Positions 15,509 through 22,488 of a stretch of 40,097 bases of DNA are shown one piece after another. Source of the stretch: Pseudoduganella buxea (GTDB taxonomy: Bacteria > Pseudomonadota > Gammaproteobacteria > Burkholderiales > Burkholderiaceae_D); assembly GCF_009720835.1 (NCBI RefSeq), contig NZ_WNKZ01000059.1, positions 1 through 40,097 of the forward strand, written 5' to 3'. A program made the position numbers and the translations under genes. Below the pieces are notes generated by a model. That model was not told the DNA's origin, did not search any database, and worked only from the letters and a program-made list of their open reading frames with translations. Every line of letters begins with the position of its first letter. The first letter of the stretch is position 1.

Positions 15509-16671
15509 TTGACCTCCCCGTGGGCCATCGCGGGCACCAAGGCCCCGTCCGCCACTGTTTCGTCCTTGCCGGCCCGGGCCGGGACCGTGACGCCCCGCTT
15601 CAACCACAGGTACAGGCCGCTGCCCAGCACGATGATGGTGGCGATATCCAGGGCCGCCCACAGGAACTTCATCAGCTGGCCGCCGTAGTCGCCGAAGTGG
15701 AGCGGCTGCGATACCAGCAATGCCGTCAGGTACCACGGCAGCTCGCGGCTGTCCGTGACCTGCGCCGTCTGGGCGTCGATCAGCACGGGTTTGTACAGGC
15801 GCGACGTCAGCGGCGTGACGCCGTTCATGAACACACCGTAGTGGTGCTCGCTCGTGTACGGCGTGCCTGGGAAGGCGATGAAGCCGATCTTCATCGTCGG
15901 TTCCAGTGCCTTGGCATTCGCGACGGCCTGCTGCACGGAACCGAAGGCGGCCAGCGGCGGCGCGTTCTTGTACGGCGCGACCATGTCGGCCATTTCCGTG
16001 GCCTGCCAGTACTTGAGCATCAGGTCGGCCCAGGTATTGATCATGCCGGTGGCACCGACGACGAAGGCCCACGTCAACGTGACGATGCCCAGCAGGTTGT
16101 GCAGGTCCAGCCACTTGGTGCGGGGCGTGCGGGCCCGGCGCACGGTGCCGAAGTCCAGCTTGCGCATGAATGGGGCGTACAGCACGACCCCGGAGACGAT
16201 GGCCACCAGCAACAGCAGGCCCATCAGTCCAAGGAAGAGCTTGCCCCACAGTCCGGCGTACAGGTCCACGTGTAGGTGGAACATGACGGACATGAAGCTG
16301 CCTTCGAACTGGGGCGTGGGCAGCACTTCGGCCGTGCGGGCATCGACCGCCGTGGCCTTGTAGTTTTCGTCCGTGCCGTGGTCGCCCAGCGTCAGGTTCC
16401 AGATCGTGTCATCGTCCGGCTCCTGCGACATGTACATCATCTGCTTGCCCGGATACAGGGCCTTGGCGGCGGCGATGACCTGGTCCAGGTCGGCCTTCGG
16501 CGTATCGGCGGGCATGGCCTTCGATTCGACCTCGGTGCCCAGCAGGTGGCCGATTTCGTGGTGATAGATCAGCGGCAGCCCGGTGATGCACAGCAGCAGC
16601 ATGAAGACGGTGCAGACCAGGCTGCTCCATTTGTGGACCCAGGCCCAGCGGCGGATAGTGACGGGAGTCAT
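15505..16671 (-). CDS. PepSY-associated transmembrane protein, second copy
   Basis: The 388-residue inner-membrane protein has a first helix at about 12-35 (LVCTVFMLLLCITGLPLIYH). Further helices lie near 150-175, 195-220 and 330-355, with PepSY-type periplasmic segments between. It is related in layout to the protein at 699-1949 but only distantly similar. It diverges from a TonB receptor across 139 bp with a Fur box, pointing to iron-repressed ferric-siderophore handling in the periplasm or inner membrane. The ATG at 16671 (MTPVTIRRWAWVHKW) begins just before the first helix; a longer frame upstream runs through the promoter and was rejected. Confidence 0.82.
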   Translation of the reverse strand: MTPVTIRRWAWVHKWSSLVCTVFMLLLCITGLPLIYHHEIGHLLGTEVESKAMPADTPKADLDQVIAAAKALYPGKQMMYMSQEPDDDTIWNLTLGDHGTDENYKATAVDARTAEVLPTPQFEGSFMSVMFHLHVDLYAGLWGKLFLGLMGLLLLVAIVSGVVLYAPFMRKLDFGTVRRARTPRTKWLDLHNLLGIVTLTWAFVVGATGMINTWADLMLKYWQATEMADMVAPYKNAPPLAAFGSVQQAVANAKALEPTMKIGFIAFPGTPYTSEHHYGVFMNGVTPLTSRLYKPVLIDAQTAQVTDSRELPWYLTALLVSQPLHFGDYGGQLMKFLWAALDIATIIVLGSGLYLWLKRGVTVPARAGKDETVADGALVPAMAHGEVK

Positions 16672-16720
16672 GGCGATAGGGATCGAGGGAAAAGAAGACG
16701 AAATAAGAGACCAATCGGGA

Positions 16721-16743
16721 TGATAATGCAAATTATTCTCATT
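16721..16743. promoter_or_regulatory. Fur box, PepSY/TonB divergent region 2
   Basis: The segment holds TGATAAT at 16721-16727 followed by TGCAAATTATTCTCA (16727-16741), which matches the 7-1-7 Fur consensus at 11 of 14 positions. Overlapping half-sites suggest more than one Fur dimer. It abuts the -35 of the rightward promoter. Confidence 0.7.
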
Positions 16744-16770
16744 TACCAGCCGGATCGGTAACGATATAAT
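16742..16770 (+). promoter_or_regulatory. Candidate promoter of the second TonB receptor
   Basis: TTTACC at 16742-16747 and a perfect TATAAT at 16765-16770 are separated by 17 bp. Transcription would start near 16777. The Fur box ends on the -35, consistent with repression by iron. Confidence 0.6.
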
Positions 16771-16810
16771 CGCGCTGTCACCTTTCCCCACGCCAGCACT
16801 GCTGATCAAA

Positions 16811-18985
16811 ATGATTACTCGCCAGCCAACCCTTCGCCCCACCGCCCTTGCCGCCCTGCTCGTCGCCAGCGGCGCGGCCGCCGCCCAGGCCACTGTCGCC
16901 GGGCAGCCTGTTGCCACCGTCGTCATCAGCGCCTCGGCCGACGCGTCGGCCGAAGGGTTGACGCGCGTCTACTCGGGCGGCCAGGTGGCCCGGGGCGGCC
17001 GGCTGGGCCTGCTGGGCAATGTCGACGTGATGGACACGCCGTTCAACGCCATCAGCTACACCCAGCAGCTGATCCAGGACCAGCAGGCCCAAGGTGTGGC
17101 CGACGTGCTGCAGAACGATCCGTCCGTCAGAGTCGCGCGGGGCTTCGGCAATTTCCAGGAGCTGTACGTGATCCGCGGCTTTGCCGTCAATTCGGACGAC
17201 CTGGCCTATAACGGCCTGTACGGCCTGCTGCCGCGCCAGTTCGTCGCCGCCGAGCTGCTGGAACGGGTCGAAGTGTTCCGCGGCGCGAATGCCTTCCTGA
17301 ACGGCGCGGCGCCGGGCGGCGGCGGCATCGGCGGCTCGATCAACCTGGTGCCGAAGCGGGCCGGCAATGCCGACCTGACAGCCGTCACGGCCGGCATCGA
17401 AACGGGTGGCCAGAAGGTGGGCGCCGTCGATATCGGCCGCCGCTTCGGGCCCGACAACCGTGCCGGCATCCGCGTCAACGCCGTGCGGCGCGATGGCGGC
17501 ACGGCCATCGACGGCGAATCGCGCGAACTGGGCGTGGCCGCCGTCGGCCTGGACTGGAACGGCGGCAACTACCGGCTGTCGGCCGACCTCGGCTGGCAGG
17601 ACCAGGAACTGACGGCGCCCCGCCCTTCCGTCGCCCTGGCGGCCGGCATCGCCGTGCCCCGCGCTCCCGCCGCGGACGGCAGCTTCGCCCAATCATGGAC
17701 CTATTCGAAGGAGCGCGACCAGTTCGGCACCGTGCGCGGCGAACTGGACCTGGCCAAGGACACGGTGGCCTGGGCCGCCTTCGGCGCCCGCTCCGGCAAG
17801 GAATCGAATGTGCTGACGACAACGACGGCCACGGGCGCCGATGGCGCGGCCGGCATGTACCGCTTCGACAACGCACGCGAAGACACGGTACGCACGGGCG
17901 AGATCGGCGTGCGCACGAAGCTGCGCACGGGCGCCGTCGGCCACAGCCTGTCGGCCACGGCCAGCGGTTTCGGCAGCGAGTCGCGCAATGCCTATGCGAT
18001 GGGCGACTTCGTCAGCACGATCGCAACGAACCTGTACGCGCCGCGCGACGTCGCGGCGCCGGCGGCCAACTTCTTCACGGGCGGGCGGCTGGATGCGCCT
18101 GTGACCACCAGCAAGACCATTCTCTCCAGCTACGCCGTCGCCGACACGGTGGCCCTGGCGGGCGAACGGGTGCTGGTGACGGTGGGCCTGCGCCACCAGC
18201 GCATCAAGGATTTCAGCTACAACTACACGACGGGCGTGGAGGAATCGCGCTACGACGAGAGCCGCAACACGCCCGTGGCCGCCATCGTCGTCAAGCCCGT
18301 CAAGGGTCTGTCGCTGTACGCCAACTATATCGAGGGCCTGCAGAAGGGCCAGGGCGCGGCCGGCGCGGTGGACAATATCGGCCAGACCTTCGCGCCCACC
18401 GTCTCGCGCCAGAAGGAAGTCGGCGCCAAATACGATGCCGGCACGGTGGGCTTCACGGCCGCCGTCTTCACAACCAGCCAGCCGCAGGCCACCGTCGTCG
18501 ACCGGGTGTTCGGCCTGAACGGCGAGCAGCGCAACCGGGGCGTGGAGTTGTCCGTGTTCGGCCAGCCGCTGCGGGGCCTGCGCCTGCTGGGCGGCATGAC
18601 CTTCCTCGACGCCGAACAGCGCCGCACGCAGGGCGGCCTGACCGACGGCAACGACGTTATCGGCGTGCCGCGCCACCAGGCCAACCTGGGCGCGGACTGG
18701 GATGTGCCGGGCGTGGCGGGCCTGGCACTGACGGGCCGCGTCAACTACACGGCCAGCCAGTTCGCCGACGCGGCCAACCGGCAGCAGGTGCCGTCGTGGA
18801 CCCGCACCGACCTGGGCGCGCGCTACATCACGCGCGTGGGCGAACGCACCCTGACCTTGCGGGCCCGCCTGGACAACGCGTTCGGGCGCGACCACTGGGC
18901 GTCCGCCGGCGGCTATCCCGGCCAGGGCTACCTGGTGCTGGGCGCGCCGCGCACCTTTGTCGTGTCGGGCACGCTTGAGTTCTGA
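16811..18985 (+). CDS. TonB-dependent siderophore receptor
   Basis: The 724-residue outer-membrane protein has a signal peptide (about 1-25) and a TonB-box-like ATVVISAS. Its plug domain (about 70-190) carries VADVLQNDPSVRVARGFG, ELYVIRGFAV and ERVEVFRGANAFLNG, the pattern of ferric-siderophore receptors of the FhuA/FpvA kind. The barrel ends VVSGTLEF with a terminal phenylalanine. It would import a ferric siderophore powered by TonB-ExbBD. A Fur box and promoter lie directly upstream. The ribosome site before the ATG is weak. The ligand cannot be inferred; no siderophore biosynthesis genes are in the window. Confidence 0.9.
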   Translation: MITRQPTLRPTALAALLVASGAAAAQATVAGQPVATVVISASADASAEGLTRVYSGGQVARGGRLGLLGNVDVMDTPFNAISYTQQLIQDQQAQGVADVLQNDPSVRVARGFGNFQELYVIRGFAVNSDDLAYNGLYGLLPRQFVAAELLERVEVFRGANAFLNGAAPGGGGIGGSINLVPKRAGNADLTAVTAGIETGGQKVGAVDIGRRFGPDNRAGIRVNAVRRDGGTAIDGESRELGVAAVGLDWNGGNYRLSADLGWQDQELTAPRPSVALAAGIAVPRAPAADGSFAQSWTYSKERDQFGTVRGELDLAKDTVAWAAFGARSGKESNVLTTTTATGADGAAGMYRFDNAREDTVRTGEIGVRTKLRTGAVGHSLSATASGFGSESRNAYAMGDFVSTIATNLYAPRDVAAPAANFFTGGRLDAPVTTSKTILSSYAVADTVALAGERVLVTVGLRHQRIKDFSYNYTTGVEESRYDESRNTPVAAIVVKPVKGLSLYANYIEGLQKGQGAAGAVDNIGQTFAPTVSRQKEVGAKYDAGTVGFTAAVFTTSQPQATVVDRVFGLNGEQRNRGVELSVFGQPLRGLRLLGGMTFLDAEQRRTQGGLTDGNDVIGVPRHQANLGADWDVPGVAGLALTGRVNYTASQFADAANRQQVPSWTRTDLGARYITRVGERTLTLRARLDNAFGRDHWASAGGYPGQGYLVLGAPRTFVVSGTLEF

Positions 18986-19078
18986 CTGGACTTAGCCCAC
19001 GGGCTGTGGTGAGATAGCGGGAACTGAGTGCAAACTGCGGGTCCTGCCGCAGGTCTTCTCCCACTGGAGCCAAGATCC

Positions 19079-20371
19079 ATGGATGTCATCACTTCCGCAG
19101 TGACCGCGGCCATCGCCGAGGGCAGTACCAGTGCCGCCTACCACATGCTGCGTTCGCGCCTGGCGGCCAAGGCGGCGGCCGTCGAGGAAGCCATCCTCGA
19201 CCTGGAGGAAGATCCCGGTTCGCTGTCGCGCCAGTTCGCTCTGTCCGATGCGCTGGCGGCGGCCGGCCTGGCGGGCGACCGCTACCTGCGCGCCGCCGCC
19301 CGCAACCTGCTCGACGAAGTGGAGCGGCGCCAGGGCGTGGCACCGGGCGCGGCGCCGCTGGCCACCCACGAAAGCATCCAGGCGCCGAACTATGCCGTCA
19401 TGCAGGTGTTCTTCGCCACCGACCGCCAGCAGACGGGCGACCGCCATCCGGCCCGCCAGTTCGGCGGCGCGCGCGGGCCCATCGCCTACGGCAGCTGCGA
19501 AGTGAGCATTCCGCGCGAACACCGGATGGGCGAGATGGAGTCGCCGTCGCTGCTGCGCCTGCAGTTTCGCCCCGATCCCAACCGCCACGTGGTACTGCTG
19601 CGCACGGAGCTGGCCGGGCGCGAGCAGTTCTTCCCCGCGTTGTCCCAGGCGATTGCCGCCAGTGCCGGGAAAAGTGCCCTGCTGTTCGTGCACGGCTACC
19701 GCGTCAGTTTCGAGGATGCGGCCCGGCGCACGGGCCAGATGGCGTACGACCTGGCCTTTGCCGGCGTGCCCATGTTCTACAGCTGGCCGTCGCAGGGCCG
19801 CCTGTCCGGCTACATGGTCGATGAAACCAATATCGAGTGGACACAGTCCAAGCTGACAGAGTTCCTGATCGACTTCCTGGAAGGCACCGAGGCCGAACAT
19901 GTCTACCTGCTGGGGCACAGCATGGGCAACCGCGCCTTGACCCGCGCCGCCGCGGCCGTGATCGCGGGACGGCCGGACCTGCTGGGCCGGCTGCGCGAGA
20001 TCATCCTGACGGCGCCGGACATCGACGCCGACGTGTTCCGCCGCGATATCGTGCCGGCCCTCGGCGCGGCACAAACGCCGGTGACGCTGTATGCGTCGTC
20101 GAACGACGAGGCGCTGCGCATGTCGCAGCGGGTGCACGGCCATCCCCGCGCCGGCGACAGTGGCGACGGCCTGGTAGTGGCGCCCGGCCTGGAGACGATA
20201 GACGCCAGCCGGGTCGATACCAGCTTCATCGGGCACTCCTACTACGGCCAGGGCCGTTCGACCCTGGGCGACCTGTACTACCTGATCAACCAGCACCTGC
20301 GCGCGGACGGGCGCTTCGGCCTGCATCCGGTCGACAGCCCGGCCGGCAGGTACTGGACATTCAACGAATGA
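19079..20371 (+). CDS. DUF900-type alpha/beta hydrolase with adaptor-like N-terminal helical domain
   Basis: The 430-residue protein has a C-terminal alpha/beta hydrolase (about 100-430): LLFVHGYRVSFEDA (201-214), nucleophile Ser281 in GHSMG, an acid in TAPDIDAD (Asp314 or Asp316) and His386 in FIGHSYYG. This is the DUF900 esterase family. The first 90 residues are a separate helical domain with the pattern AYHMLRSRL ... AILDLEEDPGSLSRQ ... ALAAAGLAGDRYLRAAARNL. That resembles the small adaptor-like domains at the N-termini of bacterial conflict and signalling proteins (EEDPGS-RQ-L-AL--AG---D motif). No signal peptide is present. The ATG at 19079 has GGAG upstream. Twelve bases separate it from the HPt-like gene. 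Confidence 0.78.
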   Translation: MDVITSAVTAAIAEGSTSAAYHMLRSRLAAKAAAVEEAILDLEEDPGSLSRQFALSDALAAAGLAGDRYLRAAARNLLDEVERRQGVAPGAAPLATHESIQAPNYAVMQVFFATDRQQTGDRHPARQFGGARGPIAYGSCEVSIPREHRMGEMESPSLLRLQFRPDPNRHVVLLRTELAGREQFFPALSQAIAASAGKSALLFVHGYRVSFEDAARRTGQMAYDLAFAGVPMFYSWPSQGRLSGYMVDETNIEWTQSKLTEFLIDFLEGTEAEHVYLLGHSMGNRALTRAAAAVIAGRPDLLGRLREIILTAPDIDADVFRRDIVPALGAAQTPVTLYASSNDEALRMSQRVHGHPRAGDSGDGLVVAPGLETIDASRVDTSFIGHSYYGQGRSTLGDLYYLINQHLRADGRFGLHPVDSPAGRYWTFNE

Positions 20372-20383
20372 CGGGAGGTCACC

Positions 20384-20779
20384 ATGGCCTATGCAAGCGC
20401 GCATGACGAAATGATTTTCTGTGTCGACGACCTGGTCGAGGCACTGGGCAACGACGACCGCGCCGTCGGCAAGGTGGTACGCCTGGTGCGCAACTGCATC
20501 GGCACGGGCATCGAACCGCTGAACCGGGCGGGCGAGGCCGTGCAGCAGGGCCGCTTCATGGAAGCGCGCCGCATCGTGCACCAGTTGCGCGACGCCATCA
20601 GCGAACTGGGGGCGCGGCGTTTCGTCGGCGCCTGCCTGGGGCTGGAACTGGCCCTGGCCGAGGGCAAGGTACTGGAAATTCCCCTGCTGTTTACGGCTGC
20701 CGAAACGGAGCTGCGCCTCGTCATGGAGCATGCCGGCGCGTGGCTGGACCAGCATGCGGGCCGCCACGCCGCCCGCTGA
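20384..20779 (+). CDS. HPt-like (histidine phosphotransfer) domain protein
   Basis: The 131-residue, all-helical protein has the segment EARRIVHQLRDAISELGARRF, which resembles the HPt active helix (H-x-L-K-x(4)-LG). His66 would be the phosphorylated residue. The usual lysine after H-x-L is arginine here. HPt proteins pass phosphoryl groups between hybrid kinases and response regulators. GGAGG precedes the ATG, and the gene is 12 bp behind the hydrolase, so the two form an operon. A single domain of this size with one plausible histidine supports the call, but sequence conservation is modest. Confidence 0.6.
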   Translation: MAYASAHDEMIFCVDDLVEALGNDDRAVGKVVRLVRNCIGTGIEPLNRAGEAVQQGRFMEARRIVHQLRDAISELGARRFVGACLGLELALAEGKVLEIPLLFTAAETELRLVMEHAGAWLDQHAGRHAAR

Positions 20780-21103
20780 GCGAGGTCGGCAGTACTAACG
20801 AATGGTTACAAATGTTACGGGGCCGCGCCGCTTTCACCTGTGTTGAGTCAATTTCAACATGATAAGATCAGCATGTCCTGCTGATGTCCTCCGGTCCGAC
20901 GCGACCGTGCGACCTCGCGCTGACAAACCCTTTACAATGCGGCCGGCTACAAAGGCTGAGCTGGCGCTGGCGTCCGCCGACGATGTGCGGCGCGGTCCTG
21001 GGACTCGTTCCGGCAATTGTTTGGGCGCTCGTCCTGCCAAGCTGGACTGTACACACCCCTATCAACCGCGTCATGCAGGTTTGAATGAGGCAAGAAGAAG
21101 AAT
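20780..21103. other. Intergenic region (324 bp) without a gene
   Basis: No convincing coding frame is present; the frames here read as arginine/proline-rich noise. It contains an inverted repeat TGTTGA...TCAACA (20841-20859) and several AT-richer patches (GATAAGAT, TTTACAATG) that could hold the promoter of the lipoprotein gene. None gives a well-spaced -35/-10 pair. Confidence 0.5.
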
Positions 21104-21559
21104 ATGGAATTATTTAACAAGTCCGGCGCGTTCATCGCGTCCGTACTCGTCATGGTGGGGACGCTGATCGCCTGTCAGGCCAAGGAGAACGACGTCCCGC
21201 CCGCCCCCGTCATCGAAGCCGTCGCCCACAAGCTGGGCCAGCATGGGGGTGCCGCCGCCGAACGCCGCCTGCGCGAGTGGGCCGACCAAGGCTCCATTGT
21301 CGCCAAGCGCGAATTGGGCATGATCTACCGGAGCAAGCAGACCCGCCCCCAGGATGCGATTCGCCTGTTCGAGGAAGCGGCCCGGGCTGGCGACGCCGAG
21401 TCGGCCTTCCAGCTGGCCGAGCTCTACCGCAAAGACCGGGCCAACGCCGCCGCCACCTTGTACCGCCAGGCGGCCGAGCACAGCCATCCGCGCGCCGCTA
21501 TACGCCTGGCCTCGCTGCGCGACGGCCACCAGGACGGCCCGCCAGCGGCCCTGAAGTAG
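21104..21559 (+). CDS. Sel1-repeat lipoprotein
   Basis: The 151-residue protein has a lipoprotein signal with a lipobox LIAC (Cys24). Two or three Sel1-like repeats follow (SIVAKRELGMIYRSKQTRPQ, DAIRLFEEAARAGDAESAF, QLAELYRKDRANAAATLYRQ). Sel1 repeats are helical pairs that mediate protein-protein contacts. It should be membrane-anchored in the periplasm, possibly on the outer membrane, since residue +2 (Gln) is not Asp. AAGAAGAAG lies before the ATG. A strong hairpin terminator follows, so it is monocistronic. Its function is unknown. Confidence 0.75.
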   Translation: MELFNKSGAFIASVLVMVGTLIACQAKENDVPPAPVIEAVAHKLGQHGGAAAERRLREWADQGSIVAKRELGMIYRSKQTRPQDAIRLFEEAARAGDAESAFQLAELYRKDRANAAATLYRQAAEHSHPRAAIRLASLRDGHQDGPPAALK

Positions 21560-21567
21560 TTCCCGAT

Positions 21568-21591
21568 GCCGGGCCGCGCCTGCGGTCCGGC
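21568..21591 (+). terminator. Terminator hairpin after the Sel1 lipoprotein
   Basis: GCCGGGCCGC and GCGGTCCGGC form a 10-bp stem with one G-U pair around a GCCT loop, nine bases after the stop codon. A pyrimidine-rich stretch follows (CTCGTTCTTCCCTCTTCC) but not a pure T-run. Confidence 0.6.
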
Positions 21592-21620
21592 GCCTCGTTC
21601 TTCCCTCTTCCCGCCTTTGT

Positions 21621-21643
21621 TTAAGCGAATTAACATCGCTTAA
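21621..21643. promoter_or_regulatory. Perfect inverted repeat upstream of the LuxR-type gene
   Basis: TTAAGCGA and TCGCTTAA form an 8-bp perfect inverted repeat around ATTAACA, about 76 bp before the regulator's ATG. The position and AT-rich centre suit an operator, possibly autoregulatory. No -35/-10 pair was assigned. Confidence 0.45.
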
Positions 21644-21718
21644 CTTGTCTTCGCGCCCTTGCAGTTTCATCATGTAAGCGTTGCAACTGGCCGTGCCGTT
21701 GCCGTGAAGGAGAACCAC

Positions 21719-22387
21719 ATGCCCGTCCCCCAGCCCAACGTTCATATCATGCATTCCGAGCCCGTCATGACGGCGGGACTGATGAGTTTGCTCGCCGAGG
21801 CCGGCGAATTCGTCCTGACGGCCCATGGCCGGCAGCCCCAGGCCCAGCCCCATGCCCAGGTCCTGGTGGCGGACTACGACAGCGGCCTGGCCCTCGCGCG
21901 GCAGTTGCCGGCGGACCGCTTTGGCCAGGCTGCGCGCGTGCTGGTCATCACGCAGCGCGACAAGGAATGGGAAGTGCGCACGGCCATGGATGCGGGCGTG
22001 CACGGCTACCTGCTGCAGGGCTGCGCCGGCGACGAGCTGGTCAGAGCGGTGCGCCAGCTGAGCCAGGGCATGCGCTACCTGAGCGAGGCGGTGACGCGCT
22101 GCGTCGCGGACAGCCTCAGCCGCGAAAGCCTGACGGGCCGCGAAACGGACGTGCTGCAGCTCCTGGCGAAGGGCTGCTGCAACAAGTCGATCGCCCGCGA
22201 GCTGGGCATCGGCGTGGGCACCGTCAAGACCCACGTGAAAGGCCTGATGAGCAAGCTGGACGCGACGGCGCGCACCCATGCCGTCGTCGTGGCGACGCAA
22301 CGGGGGCTGATCGACGCCGGCGGGCGACCCGGCACGCCCTTCGTTCGGGGCCGCGGCCCGGGAGTCGCGCAACAGGCCCTGCAGTAA
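21719..22387 (+). CDS. NarL/LuxR-family response regulator with atypical receiver
   Basis: The 222-residue protein has an N-terminal receiver-like domain (about 5-115) and a C-terminal LuxR helix-turn-helix (about 137-200: LTGRETDVLQLLAKG, NKSIARELGIGVGTVKTHVK). The DNA-binding half is fully typical. The receiver is not: the acidic pair near the N-terminus is missing (HIMHSEP), and the conserved lysine after GYLL is Gln100. Asp52 or Asp54 could still be an acceptor, but the pocket looks degraded, so activity may not depend on phosphorylation. GAAGGAG precedes the ATG at 21719. It lies 101 bp before prsT on the same strand and may control it. Confidence 0.85.
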   Translation: MPVPQPNVHIMHSEPVMTAGLMSLLAEAGEFVLTAHGRQPQAQPHAQVLVADYDSGLALARQLPADRFGQAARVLVITQRDKEWEVRTAMDAGVHGYLLQGCAGDELVRAVRQLSQGMRYLSEAVTRCVADSLSRESLTGRETDVLQLLAKGCCNKSIARELGIGVGTVKTHVKGLMSKLDATARTHAVVVATQRGLIDAGGRPGTPFVRGRGPGVAQQALQ

Positions 22388-22416
22388 CAGCGGCCCGTTC
22401 TGCCCAAAGCCACGCT

Positions 22417-22436
22417 TCGTTGAGCACGATCAACGA
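22417..22436. promoter_or_regulatory. Inverted repeat between the regulator and prsT
   Basis: TCGTTGA and TCAACGA form a 7-bp perfect inverted repeat around GCACGA, 53 bp before prsT. The inner GTTGA-N6-TCAAC resembles the repeat at 20841-20859 (GTTGA-N7-TCAAC). No T-run follows, so an operator is more likely than a terminator. Confidence 0.4.
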
Positions 22437-22488
22437 GGCCGCATGGCGATTTCCTACGCTGGCAGTTCAGCCCGCACTGGAGACCGCC

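Noticed and set aside
20859..21167. Open frame in the 324-bp intergenic region
   Set aside because: Runs into the lipoprotein gene in another frame, has no ribosome site and an atypical composition.
21688..21703. Sigma-54-like site TGGCCGTGCCGTTGCC before the LuxR-type gene
   Set aside because: GG-N10-GC spacing is right, but the start point would fall at about 21713, destroying the GAAGGAG ribosome site at 21706-21712.
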